From Coriolopsis trogii (lineage: Eukaryota; Basidiomycota; Agaricomycetes; Polyporales; Polyporaceae), in the NCBI GenBank assembly GCA_020543525.1, contig JAHYIO010000030.1, positions 241,485 to 305,484 on the forward strand: a stretch of 64,000 nucleotides of DNA, given 5' to 3'. A model generated the notes under the pieces. The model did no database searches. It saw only the letters and a list, made by a program, of their open reading frames with translations, and was not told where the DNA came from. The position numbers and the translations under genes are program-made. Shown piece after piece: positions 51,561 to 61,726 of the stretch; within the stretch, counting starts at the first letter, position 1, and the number at the start of each line of letters is the position of its first letter.

Positions 51561-51815
51561 TAAACCGCCTTTCTCCATTGCCACGCCCGATGTTCCACTC
51601 CCGCAATGACTGCTCTTCTTGCGGGCAGTGAAACATTGGAGTGCAAGCTCGACTTCGCCCGCGACCGCACTCAGCTTGCAACATGCGCAACCTCCTCAAG
51701 ATATAATTCTCGACTATCTTCACTTCCTCATGGACCCTCAGCAGATCGTCAAGCAACACACCACCGCCCTTATCTGACTCCAAGCACGCCGAATCGCGCC
51801 AATGCCCCACAAAGC

Positions 51816-52210
51816 GGCGTCCGAGACTCCGCGCGGCCCACGACGCAGGTCTTCAGCCCGACCCCTCCACCTCTCGCCGCTTCCTATGACTGCTCCATAT
51901 CGGTTCCACTCACCGGCTTCGTGCGGGTTGTCCTGCACGTCCCCGAGATTCCAACTGGCTCTACGTACTGACCCGAGCTCACGATTGTCTCAAGCGGTAA
52001 GCTTTTATGACTATTCAGATAACCTGCCACAACTCGGGCGTCTCGGACGCCGCACGCAGCTGGATGAGCGCATGGACGGGCCTCGGTATGCACCGACTCC
52101 CCCGCTGCGTGCGGCGTCCAGGACGCCCCGATACGTCAGGTCGAGAACCCTCGGACCATAGGGCCGAACCACGATCGACGTCCTGCGTGGTGTGCGGCGT
52201 CTGGGACGCC
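51816..52210. promoter_or_regulatory. Four GGCGTC dyads in the divergent region, module A
   Basis: 15-bp dyads at 51816, 52037 (GGCGTCTCGGACGCC), 52113 (GGCGTCCAGGACGCC, perfect) and 52196 (GGCGTCTGGGACGCC). They sit between the central hairpins and the helicase promoter. Confidence 0.7.
51921..51938 (+). promoter_or_regulatory. Variant hairpin with a compensated stem pair
   Basis: GTGCGGGTTGTCCTGCAC: compared with the standard motif, the fourth stem pair changes from A-T to C-G on both sides, and the outer stem becomes CGG/CCG. Pairing is kept while the sequence changes. Confidence 0.7.
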
Positions 52211-52501
52211 GCCTTCCCCAACGGGGAACAAATCGTCGCAACGCCTGCCCAATCCCGCGTGCTCGCACACTGAACGTTTCTAGAAAGCGCCACCGATCAT
52301 ACGCTGACTGTTTTTCCGTTCCATCTAGTGTCTCTCTTACTAGCTGATGCAGAGCTGTGCCTGTGAGGTGCGAGGTCGCTTAGTGGCCGCGGAGGTGAAT
52401 ATCCTCTTATTTCCATCAGCCGAAATCCTTGGACTCACCTCGCGTCACCATGCAGATGATTTTCCGTCATAGCCTGCCGGCTCAAGCCCCACCGAGAGGA
52501 G

Positions 52502-52507
52502 TATAAA
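52502..52507 (+). promoter_or_regulatory. TATA box of the helicase gene, module A
   Basis: TATAAA 181 bp upstream of the ATG. The matching TATA in module B lies at a similar distance. Transcription would be expected to start about 30 bp downstream, which would place both following hairpins in the 5' leader. Confidence 0.6.
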
Positions 52508-52568
52508 GAGGTCGGGCCATGACCCTGCGTAGCCCCGCTACTTTCCCCCGCTTTCCACCTGCAGTCTC

Positions 52569-52661
52569 GTGAGGGTAGTCCTTCACGTTTCTGTCGAGCT
52601 CACCGTCGCCGTCGCCGCTGCACTTCTCCCCATCTACAGTCTCGTGAGGGTTGTCCTTCAC
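52569..52661 (+). promoter_or_regulatory. Two 5'-leader hairpins of the helicase gene, module A
   Basis: GTGAGGGTAGTCCTTCAC at 52569-52586 and GTGAGGGTTGTCCTTCAC at 52644-52661. Spacings are 67 bp TATA to first hairpin, 75 bp between hairpin starts and 39 bp from the second hairpin start to ATG 52683. In module B they are 65, 70 and 40. Confidence 0.8.
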
Positions 52662-52682
52662 GTTTCTGCTTAATCCGAACGC

Positions 52683-54140
52683 ATGCCTACTCCGCCTGCC
52701 GCCGTCGCGCTTCTCGAGCTTGGTTTTCTCGACAAGCAGCCACTCGTCATTCCGACTCCTTGGAGTTGGAAGGAGTGGCAGCTTTTGACTAGTTTCCCTC
52801 ATGCGCCATGGGCACCCGAGGCAACGCGGGCCACTGTTCGTATCAGCGAGCGCAGGCTGGCGAAGATCAGGGCCTTCGCGCAGAAGTTCTATGCGCTGAA
52901 CAGCGAGTCGGCACGTCTCAAGTTCTGGCGCCAGCCTCAGACCCACACTGTAGCCCGCGACACGCTCAGCGATTGGATCCGCTTGCACTGGGGGACTTGG
53001 GGCATCAACAAGATCATCGACAAGTGCCTGGAGGCCCACGGTCGAGGCTTGTACGACGTTGCGACCAAGTCGGGGGAAACGGTACGTCACCTGGAGACTT
53101 ACGATTAGATTGCTCGCACTGACATTGAGTGACGCAGATCATGACGATGGAAGTCAGCAATGCCTCCGTCGCGTTCAATGACATTGCCGCGAGGCTCTTC
53201 GGACCTGACGCATTCATGTCCGAGAACATGTTGGATCCCGATGTCTACCGCTTCGTCAGCCAGCTCTGCGCGCTCACATGGAACCGATGGCGCAAATCGT
53301 TCGAGGGCTGCCGTCGCCGCGTCAACAACGCGCAGGTCAAGGTGGACGATCTCTACCTCGGTAAGCACCAACCTCTTTCTGATCATGAGTGATAGAAGCT
53401 CACCCTGCTGCCTAGTCATCACGACATCGGAGAAGCCTCGAGTTGTCGACATTCGTCTATGGATCCAAGCCGTAGGCAGGCTGATTGAACAGCTGAAATA
53501 CTTCAAAGATGCCGCCTCCGTCGAGGAGACAGAGCGCTACCGCACCCAAATGGAGGAAATCAAGGCTATTGCTATGCACGGCGACAGTGCTCCCATGGGT
53601 CGTACGTACACCTCGCAGAGCTTTGCGTGAGCTTCCAACGCTAATGATTGTTCAGGTATTCCTGCGTCTTTGAGGCGCGCACTCATTGACATCCCCTCGG
53701 AGGAGGACGTGCAGGCCATCTTGATCGCTGTTGGCGAGGTGATCAACCGCACGAGCCCGGATGAGGATGAGGAACTTCCCGAGGGCGGCATGATGGACTT
53801 CATGGACTGGAAAGAAGGGACGGAGATGTACTCGCATCTGGATGAGCACGCTATCGACAAACTCTTGGGCATCAACCAAACCAACGGGACGTTCCTCGAC
53901 TTCAACGACACGGAGGACCCTGACTGCGCTCATGATCCCTGGTCTGTGGAGGGACGCAAATTCCTCAAGGAAGGATTGGGCGTCCCCCTTCGTTTGAGGT
54001 GGCATCAAAAGGTCGGCATCCTGCGCATCTTCGAGAACAAGTTCGCCCAGAAGAACATGGCGCTCGGAGATGAGGTTGGCGTTGGGAAGACTGGACAGGC
54101 GTTGGCGACGATTGCCGGGTCGGTGCAGTACGAAGCCTAG
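52683..54140 (+). pseudogene. SNF2-like helicase gene A, truncated after Walker A
   Basis: Exons 52683-53081, 53138-53360, 53416-53601 and 53656-54140 join in phase to 430 codons. The N-terminal 320 or so residues are a helical region of unknown family (ERRLAKIRAFAQKFYALNSE, WIRLHWGTWGINKIIDKCLE, QLCALTWNRWRKSFEGCRRR). An acidic stretch follows (SPDEDEELPEGGMMDFMDW), then the start of a SNF2-type ATPase: LRLRWHQKVGILRIFENKF and the Walker A motif ALGDEVGVGKTGQALATIAG. A stop follows eleven codons after GKT, exactly where repeat array X' begins. The remaining helicase motifs II-VI are therefore missing and the product cannot be an active ATPase. The upstream exons are clean, so truncation looks recent. 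The module B copy continues past the window. Confidence 0.75.
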
Positions 54141-54142
54141 TG

Positions 54143-54995
54143 TTATGCGCCGGGGGCCTTGCCCCAAGGCCCCCAGGTGGCAAACTGTTTTGGGCCATAG
54201 CGGCTCATCCGTTGCTCGGATCCGCGGTGGCAAGGGAGCACTATTGTAGCTAGAAAGCATACAAATCGAACGATACCTTACCTGAGGCCATACCATGAAT
54301 CCCCGCGGAGATATGGCTTGCCCATTGCCGAGTTACAGTTTTTGACTTTGCCATTAGTGGGAAAGATGGGGCTGTTGCGGACCAACCGTTGGTCGGATCA
54401 GCAGTGGCAAGGGAGACATATTATAGCCCCAGTCCATAGCTTTCCAACAGTATATGATACATGGCTGTACGCCATGTCTCCGTGGAGAAATGGCTTGCCA
54501 CCTCACGCAGGCACATCCCAAATATTATGCGGTTCTTGAACAGATGGGGCTGTAGTGTACCAACAGGTGGTCAGATTTGTAGGGGTAAGGGAGACCAATT
54601 GTAGCCCCAGTCCATAGCTTTCTAATGGTATATGATACATGGCTGTACACCACATCCCCATGGAGAAACGGCTTGCCCATCGCCGAGTTACGGTTTTTGA
54701 GTTTGCTATCAGTGGGAAAGATGGGGCTGTAGCGGACCAACCATTGGTCGGATCAGCAGTGGCAAGGGAGACCAATTGTAGCCCCAGAGGACAGCTTTCC
54801 AACGGTATATAGATTGTGGCTGTGCGCCCGATCCTCATGGAGATATGGCTTGCCATCTGGTGCAGATGGGTATAAGTACTGTGCAGAACCACTACACATG
54901 GCTCTGTTGATGCCCACGTGTTGCTTGGATCTGTGGTGGCAAGGGAGACATATTGTAGGCTCAAAGACTAGCTTTCCAACAGTATATGAATTGTG
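54143..54995. repeat. Array X': degenerate ~190-bp tandem repeats, second copy
   Basis: Begins with the same TTATGCGCCGGGGG and terminal hairpin (54153-54173) as array X, directly on the end of the helicase fragment. Units share CCAACCGTTGGTCGGATC, GTGGCAAGGGAGAC, CCATAGCTTTCCAA and CATGGAGAAA words. Confidence 0.85.
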
Positions 54996-55104
54996 GCTGT
55001 GTACCATCTCCTCCTCCACTGTGTTATCTCCCGAAGTTGGTGCAGTTTGAGCACGTGCTCTTTCAACAACTCTTGCCCTAGGACCTTCTAGTACCATAGC
55101 TATA

Positions 55105-55705
55105 GCTAGCCACCACTCTGCCCAGGATGATGTTCAATGTGGAGCAGCGTTTGCTGAAGCTGTACAGGCTGCGAAACAGGCAAGGCTGGATAGGGAAGGA
55201 CGACTACAGCCACTACTTGAGTGGTGGAGGAAGGCTTTGGACAAGTTTTCTGGGCACTGTGGATTGTGCCAGATTACGAGGCCGAAGAACTACCCAGTAC
55301 AAGATCAGCACAACATTGTTCATTGTCCAACCATGGTGGAGCTGCTGAAGAAGACGAATGAGGACAGTCAGCGGACTGGTAGAGAGTACTTAGACTGGAG
55401 GAAGCAGCTAAGGTACTATAGGTCAATGGGTGCTTGGTCAAAGTGCCACATACCGTTCCTTCAGGATCTTCTTCATCCTACAAATGCTGGGAAGGGCTAG
55501 GGAACAAGCTGCAACATGGCATGGATGGTATACTGGGCATAGTACTGCAATGAGTGGTGTAGGTTGGCAGAGAGGGAGTTTGGGATATGTTGGGCGAATG
55601 ATATGTCATTTGCAGCATGGTTGGTAAGTAGGAACACGGATAAGAAGTATGTGAAGATTGCTAGGTTTTGGTTGTGGTTGGTAGAGTATTGGCTAAGGCA
55701 GTAGA
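55105..55705 (+). pseudogene. Decayed cysteine-rich mobile-element ORF, copy B
   Basis: The same ORF as at 44517-45241, with a longer open stretch: AAFAEAVQAAKQARLDREGR, LLEWWRKALDKFSGHCGLCQ, QHNIVHCPTMVELLKKTNED, LRYYRSMGAWSKCHIPFLQD. It then stops, and resumes out of frame with EWCRLAEREFGICWANDMSF. The order CxxC, H, C, then a second Cys/His patch resembles RecQ-associated element proteins. Non-functional. Confidence 0.55.
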
Positions 55706-55881
55706 GTAGTATTTGTGGTGTATTGGATTGGTTGTGTGTTGTAAGAAGTGTTGGTTGATTGTTTGGGTTATAAAGTGTGTATGTGAACTTAGAGGGAAGT
55801 AGGGTTGATTATGTGTTGTAAGAAGGGTTAGTTGGTTGTTTTGGGTGTAGGGTTGAAGCTATTGGGTGTAGAAGTGGTGAG

Positions 55882-56566
55882 GGGTTATGAGAGATTCTGA
55901 GGGTCCCTGGGTTGAGATTAGACCCTAGGGTAGGGTCTTACAACCCTAATTTAGGGTTTAAATAAGACTTTCCCACCCCCGTCCCACGTATGTCACACAG
56001 ATACTACAGACAGCCATGGGTACCAACTCATGTAGATTAAAATATCTCACGCAGCATCATATCTACACTCTATAGCAAACAGGCATATATTCTCAACTTA
56101 TACTGATTTACTATGTCTATATACTCAAATACACTAGGTTCATCTATATACTGGACTGGGATTTTATTCTGGTTAGTGAATTGAAATAGCAGTTATAGGC
56201 AAACAGCTTAAAATAAATCCCCCATTGCACTCTGATCATGGCTGCTGCTTAAAAGTCCAAGTTTGGCATTCTCAGTATGGCAGAATATCTATACACCAAA
56301 GCATGCAAGTTGCATGCTTTGGTGTATAGATATTCTGTCACTGTGAATGCCAAACTTAGACTTTTAAGCAGCGGCCATATCAAATCACACCATTGAAAGG
56401 TAACTCATATAGTAATATGGCAGGATTATTGTTTCTTACTTGTATAGAGTGACATTGTAATCAGTGTGTTCTTATGTCTTAATGCAGCGGTTCTAACACT
56501 GTAGTTATCTTATCTGGGACATGGTCGCGCTTATCTAGTTGCTCAATCTTATCACGCAGAGATCCG
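55882..56566. repeat. Repeat Y, copy B (LTR-like, with fold-back)
   Basis: Nearly identical to 46170-46862 over its whole length, with only a handful of differences (for example around 56208-56215 and the palindrome centre). This is much closer than the flanking coding regions are to each other. Confidence 0.8.
56240..56376. repeat. 137-bp fold-back palindrome, copy B
   Basis: Same arms as copy A with one or two changes at the outer left end. The single central base is G here and C in copy A (GCATGCAA-G-TTGCATGC). Confidence 0.93.
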
Positions 56567-56690
56567 GGAGTCCGGGACGCCCTGCAGCGCGGGCCGGCAC
56601 GCGGGGGTCCGAGAAATGCGGAACACACAGAGATGCGGGAGTCCTGGACGCCCTGCACCGCGGGCCTGCACGCGGGATCCCAGACTGTAG
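56567..56690. repeat. 70-bp tandem repeats, copy B
   Basis: Slightly under two units, related to 46863-47066 but diverged (GGAGTCCGGGACGCC and GGAGTCCTGGACGCC starts). Confidence 0.85.
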
Positions 56691-56956
56691 AACTCAGTTG
56701 GTCGTAAGACTCGATCGGGCAGTGTGCTTGGATTGCATGTGTGTGAATCACACCATTTTGAACCGGGCGTCCAAGACGCCCCTCACCGCGCTTCGCTTCT
56801 ACTCCCTCGGGCACATCCGCCATGGCTCCCCCACGTCCTCGCTCCATGCGAGGCACGCGGCGTCCTAGACGCACTCTGCGCGTCACCCCTGGGAGTGGTA
56901 CTTGCACCCTTGCATCCAATGTGCACACATGCGGGACCTGCGGCGTCTTGGACGCC
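56567..56956. promoter_or_regulatory. Five GGCGTC dyads downstream of Orf1-B
   Basis: 15-bp dyads at 56567, 56638, 56766 (GGCGTCCAAGACGCC), 56859 (GGCGTCCTAGACGCA) and 56942 (GGCGTCTTGGACGCC). They occupy the same position relative to Orf1 as the cluster in module A, although the surrounding sequence is largely different. Confidence 0.7.
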
Positions 56957-57239
56957 GCTGGTGGGTGTTCCGCATTTCAGGTGAGGCAACCCAGAGCAGC
57001 ATCGAGCGTGGTGTGTTGAGGATGCCATTGTCGATATAGCACACAAATTGAATCTGTCGAGAGACATTCTATGATACATTATGTTCGAGAATACATGTCC
57101 GAGTGTACAATATCACGAGCACGAGATGCAACCTCTGCACGGCGCTTGATGCTTAGCTGAAGATATAATAGAGCAACGAGGAAACAATCATCAGTCTGAA
57201 TGTATGGAGAAATGGTAACACATAGGCAAAGCACCTCAC

Positions 57240-60200
57240 CTATTCAACCACAAAGACACGGAGTTGGTCGGTCAGGAACTGCACGCTAGCGTCCTCCACC
57301 GCATCCCGGACCTGACCTGCAATCTTGGCGGACTTGAGGTTTTTTCCCCATAGCTTTGACCCGTACAGTTTGGCCTCGTTGCTGCGAATGGAGCTCAATC
57401 GCGCGAGGAACCAGCCTTCGGCCCAGGGACTCCAGAACCCGTTGTTGTATGTGCCGCGGTCCCAATAGTGAGGTTGAGGCCACCACGACATATCCGACGT
57501 CTGCGTGTTGTGGGCATCTACATAAGAGGAGAACATTCGTTTCGTTAGCGATAGTGAATGAATGAAGGAAAGGATACGTACTGGAACAGACTTTGTAGAC
57601 ACCGCAAATGAGAGAAATCTCGTCTGCGGTGAGCCCATCGTCGTACCAATCGTCGCCTTTGTTTGGGCGGAACGTCTCGCCATACACAAAGACGTCCTGC
57701 GAAGGCCCATCGACCGCTGCGTCAACCAGCCCGCCATGCATGACTTCCATCGCTATCCTCCAGACAATGCCTCCCCGGAGCAAAGCAGCACGTCCTTTCG
57801 GACCCGAAAGGAGGTCGTAAACCCGCCTCTCGTATAACGTGTAGTCGTACGCATTGAGAGACATGCTGTCTGCGCGCCATCCAAGTGTCACTGGGGGGGC
57901 GGGCCTGAGGTTCATCGGTGTCCTGTGATCGGGCTGATAGATTGTTCGGAACGGAATACCTCTGCTGACGAGGTACTCTGCGGCTTCTTGGCGGTTGTCG
58001 ATGTTATGCACACGGAGGAGGGTGACCACGGTGGCCGCATGAGGAACTATGAGCTCCCAGTCCAGTTGCAGGACCTCGTCGTTGGTGTAGCGTAGGAAGT
58101 ACCACGAATTCCTCGACAGTTCTCTCCTGGTAACTTGCAGGGAAGGATGTATAAGCCCGGCGCGCAGGATGTTCTGTTCGTTGTCTGGATGGAGGTCCCA
58201 GACAGCAGGGGGGATTGCGGGAGGCTTCTTGAGGAGACCGTCGATGAAGGCTCCAAAGCAGATCATGTACGCCTCATTGACCGCAAAAACACCACCATCT
58301 TCTCGGTCCGAGCGGAGGTACCCAATGGATTTGCGGAGGAGCTCGGTGGTGTAGTCGTTTTCAAACCACTCAGCCGGTGGATTCTCGAGAGGGAGCACTC
58401 CATAGCGCTGACAGAAGAGCTCGGACGCGGAATCGAACTTCGGGAGGAAGTTGACGGTGTCGGCCTGACTGAACTCGCTCAAGTCATAGCCAAATGATGC
58501 CATGAGGAAGGTAGGGATTTCCCCTTCCTCCGTGGCCTCCGCGACAGGTACCGACGAGGGCGCAGACATGTCTCCCGACGACTTCCCCTCAGCTCTCGAC
58601 TTGGAGTTGGATGGAAGTGGCTGCTCAGCGTGAGATGACGAAGGCACAGGCGGAGCCGTCGGGTGAACAAAAGAGGTCGCGGTTGGAGGACCATTCATGA
58701 GCGGCTGGGCCAGGGGTGCGAAGGTCAACGGGGCGTAGAACTCGTCGTCGGAGTGGTCGTCGGATAGCTCGTCATCAGGGCACAACTTCGGACAGATATC
58801 CCACTCGTTGTGGAAAGAGTCGTAGCGTTTCTGTTTGACAGTATACTGGTGCCAGATTTCTTCTCGCTTGCGCCTCCCGACAAGTTGGCGATAATCCTTT
58901 TCAAGGAAGTCCGGGTTGACGTTCGGGTCGATCTCGCCGACTTCTACCCAAAGGAAGATGGGAATTTTATGGGGGGATATTTGAACGCAGCGTTCGCCTG
59001 CTCCCGCTCGAGGCGGGCAGCCCGCGCCGTGTCCGACTCTTGCGCCATGATGTCCTTTGCCCTTTCCTCTCGTCGCTTGAAGAATTCCGCATAGGATTCC
59101 CCCGGCCGTTGTCCTTTGCCGTGCGGGATGTCCGCGACTGCTGGTGCATCTTGAGCGGGTGGAGCGTCGCCTGGGACTGGCAAAGGGCCTTCACTGCTCT
59201 GGGGAACTGCCAGTTGGAAATCGAACCTGGGTTTTAACCGGTCCCAGCGGAACGTGCGAGCCAAGCCATACACAGAATTGGCAGCGACCTTGGCGGGGTC
59301 GACATTTGGTAAACGACGAGGAGCAGGTATGTAGTGTTGCTGGCCAGAGCTACAGATACTCTGGAACCAGGGCTGATCCAACAGTGTCTCAAACAATTGC
59401 TCGGAACGGGGGACCTCGATGTAGATGGGGAGGCCGACAGCAGCCATCACGGGGAGGTGGTCGATCCAGCACAACCGGCGCTCGTCTTTCGTGATGGAGC
59501 AATATGCACCAACGCGGATGCCGGGAGATAGGTCGGGGATGAAACTGTTCTGGAAAATGGTGAGCCAGTTGCCGGATACCTTGGGCATGATGATTTGTAC
59601 CCAGGAGGGAGGATAGTGGGCAGGCGGAGGAGGGAGGAGGGTTTTCGTCAGGGCAATCGCGAGGGTGCACCGAGCTGCAAGCACACCCATGGCGTCTCGC
59701 GCGCGCACAGCTGCAATGCGCGCGGGCCGTCTCGTGAGGATGGATCCATTGATACTTGTACTCTCTGGGGAGGGGCCAGAAAGGATCGAGAGGGAATTTC
59801 GAGGCAGGGGACGGCGGGAGGGCTGCGAAAAGAGTCTCGCTGAGCCAAAGGAGAGCCTTCTCGACGCGGTCCCAGTTGTCGAGCATGTCTTTCTTCATGC
59901 GCACGCCAATTCCCATACCGCTCAAACTCAAGCTTCTTGACATTGACGCCAACCTGAGCCATCCATTGATTCTCGATGTCAAACGATCGGAGCATGTATG
60001 CGAGCTCCGGGCACTTCTTGTTGACCCACAGGGCCTTGCGCAGGTCTCGACCTGATGCGCCACCATCGTACGGGCACTCGAGAATCATTCCGGGGTAGGA
60101 CTCAATCTCGGATGGGTTGATGAGGACGAACATAGAGTTGTCCTCTTGGAAGAAGAGGCGCTTGAGCGGGTAGTTTTGCCTGTGGACAGTTTAGCATGCG

Positions 60201-60248
60201 GATATATATTCTCACAAGTGTCGCAACTTACAGAGTAGACAGCTCCAT
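57240..60248 (-). pseudogene. Orf1-B: frame-broken homologue of Orf1-A
   Basis: Same architecture and intron positions as Orf1-A: a short first exon from ATG 60248 (MELSTL) and a last exon ending RVFVVE at 57240. Matching blocks are GRDLRKALWVNKKCPELAYM, KFPLDPFWPLP, SPGIRVGAYCSITKDERRLC, KRYDSFHNEWDICPKLCPDD, GWRADSMSLNAYDYTLYERR and MSWWPQPHYWDRGTYN. The frame shifts three times against copy A: near 59915 (after EFERYG), near 59715 (before ARDAMGVLAA) and at 58973 or so, where a six-C run is one base short. The last could be an assembly error. The first two look like real lesions. The two proteins are clearly homologous but not recent duplicates, being most alike in the C-terminal block. 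Confidence 0.75.
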
Positions 60249-60413
60249 ATTTTCAATGGTCGGATGAGCAAGCGAGGGAAATGGACAGTCGGACGAGGAC
60301 ACAAGCAGAATATCCTGTGCGCAAGCAAGGTGAGCTATGTGACATATGGGCAATGGAATCGCGAGATAAGCACGTACGAACAGCGAAAATCGGCAGAGGG
60401 CGAGACGGGAGGT

Positions 60414-60609
60414 GTGAAGAACAATCCACACAGAACCCAGAGGTTCGAGATACGCGAGATATGCGAGAGAGGGAGAGAGGGAGAGAGGTAGGTGCCAACG
60501 GGAGGTGTGAAGAACAATCCTCACAGAACCCGGAATGACAACACACAGTGGGTGGGAGAGAGAGAGGGAGATGTATGAGTCGACGGGAGGTGTGAAGAAC
60601 AATCCTCAC
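60414..60609 (-). promoter_or_regulatory. Three leader hairpins upstream of Orf1-B
   Basis: Sense-strand motif GTGAGGATTGTTCTTCAC at 60524-60507 and 60609-60592, plus a weaker copy GTGTGGATTGTTCTTCAC at 60431-60414. The outer CGGG/CCCG stem is kept in the two good copies. Compared with module A the seventh stem pair is A-T instead of G-C. Confidence 0.8.
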
Positions 60610-60954
60610 AGAACCCGGAAGCAAGGGGAAGGAGAGGGGAGACGGGGATCTTGTTGGACAAAGATCGCAGAAGTTCCGGACTGGATACTTGATAGATGGT
60701 GGTCGGAGCCGTATCGACTGGGCGAGTTGGTGGGTGAAACGTCGGTTGTCGCGTGAGGGTGACTACGTGGCGAACCGTCGGAGATGGTGGGATGATGATC
60801 AGAGCCAAAGAGCAAGGGGGGGCGCCAGAAGTGAGTAGAGAAGTGGGAAAGGAGATGGAAGGATTTACCCTCCAAAACCTAGGGATGAGGGATGCGGAAC
60901 AGATGTCGGGTACGTGGAAGCGACGATGTTGGACTTAGCGATTTTCGAGCTTGT

Positions 60955-61165
60955 GTTTGGCGCTGTTTGGTGGGGGTGGCTGTGCCGGGAAGTCGGCCTT
61001 TTGGCTTTTGCCATGCCGGTGGCTGTGCGAAGAAGATAATGAAGATCTCCATGTGGAGATGGCGATTAGACTTCTATGAGATAAGATTAGTCCGCAGCAC
61101 GTGAGGAAGATGGCATCTCAGATCGCCACGTGGACCGAAGCGACTTCGATTGAACATACTCATAC
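60955..61165. promoter_or_regulatory. Conserved noncoding block with paired E-boxes, module B
   Basis: Counterpart of 51116-51320, with CACGTG at 61098-61103 and 61127-61132, again 29 bp apart, and the same GATAAGATTA and GGTGGCTGTGC words. Confidence 0.65.
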
Positions 61166-61220
61166 TCAACGCCTACTCCTGACATCTCGCGGCTCGGCTC
61201 GTCTCCCCTCCTGCAGCCTC

Positions 61221-61300
61221 GTGAGGATCGTTCTTCACGTTCCTGCGTCTCGGGTACCTCCTGGCGACTCTCTTGCAGCCTCGTGAGGATTGTTCTTCAC
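61221..61300 (+). promoter_or_regulatory. Two hairpins in the middle of the divergent region, module B
   Basis: GTGAGGATCGTTCTTCAC at 61221-61238 and GTGAGGATTGTTCTTCAC at 61283-61300, flanked by GCAG and CTGC. Counterpart of 51365-51453. Confidence 0.75.
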
Positions 61301-61721
61301 GTTCCTGCGTCTCGGGCTAATCTGGCGACCTCTGACGACACGTCAACCGTCTCGGCAAGACACGGGACAATAGTCCTGCGGCACCCTTTCTCTTCTGGTG
61401 TATCCATGTTTTCTCGGTGTCTGGTTATCTCGGCTCCTATCCGTGTACACGTGCTCTCCTCCCTCCTCCTCCTCCTCCTCCCTCTTCCTCCTCCTCCCTC
61501 CCCGTCCGGTGGATCTGAAGACGAGCGCGGCGCCGGCTTCGTTTCGAAGTGTTTGGGAGGTCAAACCCTGCTGCCGTCCCGCACACTCTCCGCCGGACCA
61601 TGCGCAAAACTGGCACCTCCTGGCGACTCTCTTGCAGCCTCGTGAGGATTGTTCTTCACGTTCCTGCGTCTCGGCCAATCTGGCGACCTCTGCTGACACG
61701 TCAGCCATCTCGGCAAGACAC
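61256..61721. repeat. 108-bp direct repeats bracketing a CTC-rich tract
   Basis: 61256-61363 is repeated at 61615-61721 (from ACCTCCTGGCGACTCTCTTG to CTCGGCAAGACAC). Each copy carries one hairpin motif (the second at 61642-61659). Between them lies a CTC/CCT microsatellite (about 61451-61500). Confidence 0.85.
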
Positions 61722-61726
61722 TCAAG

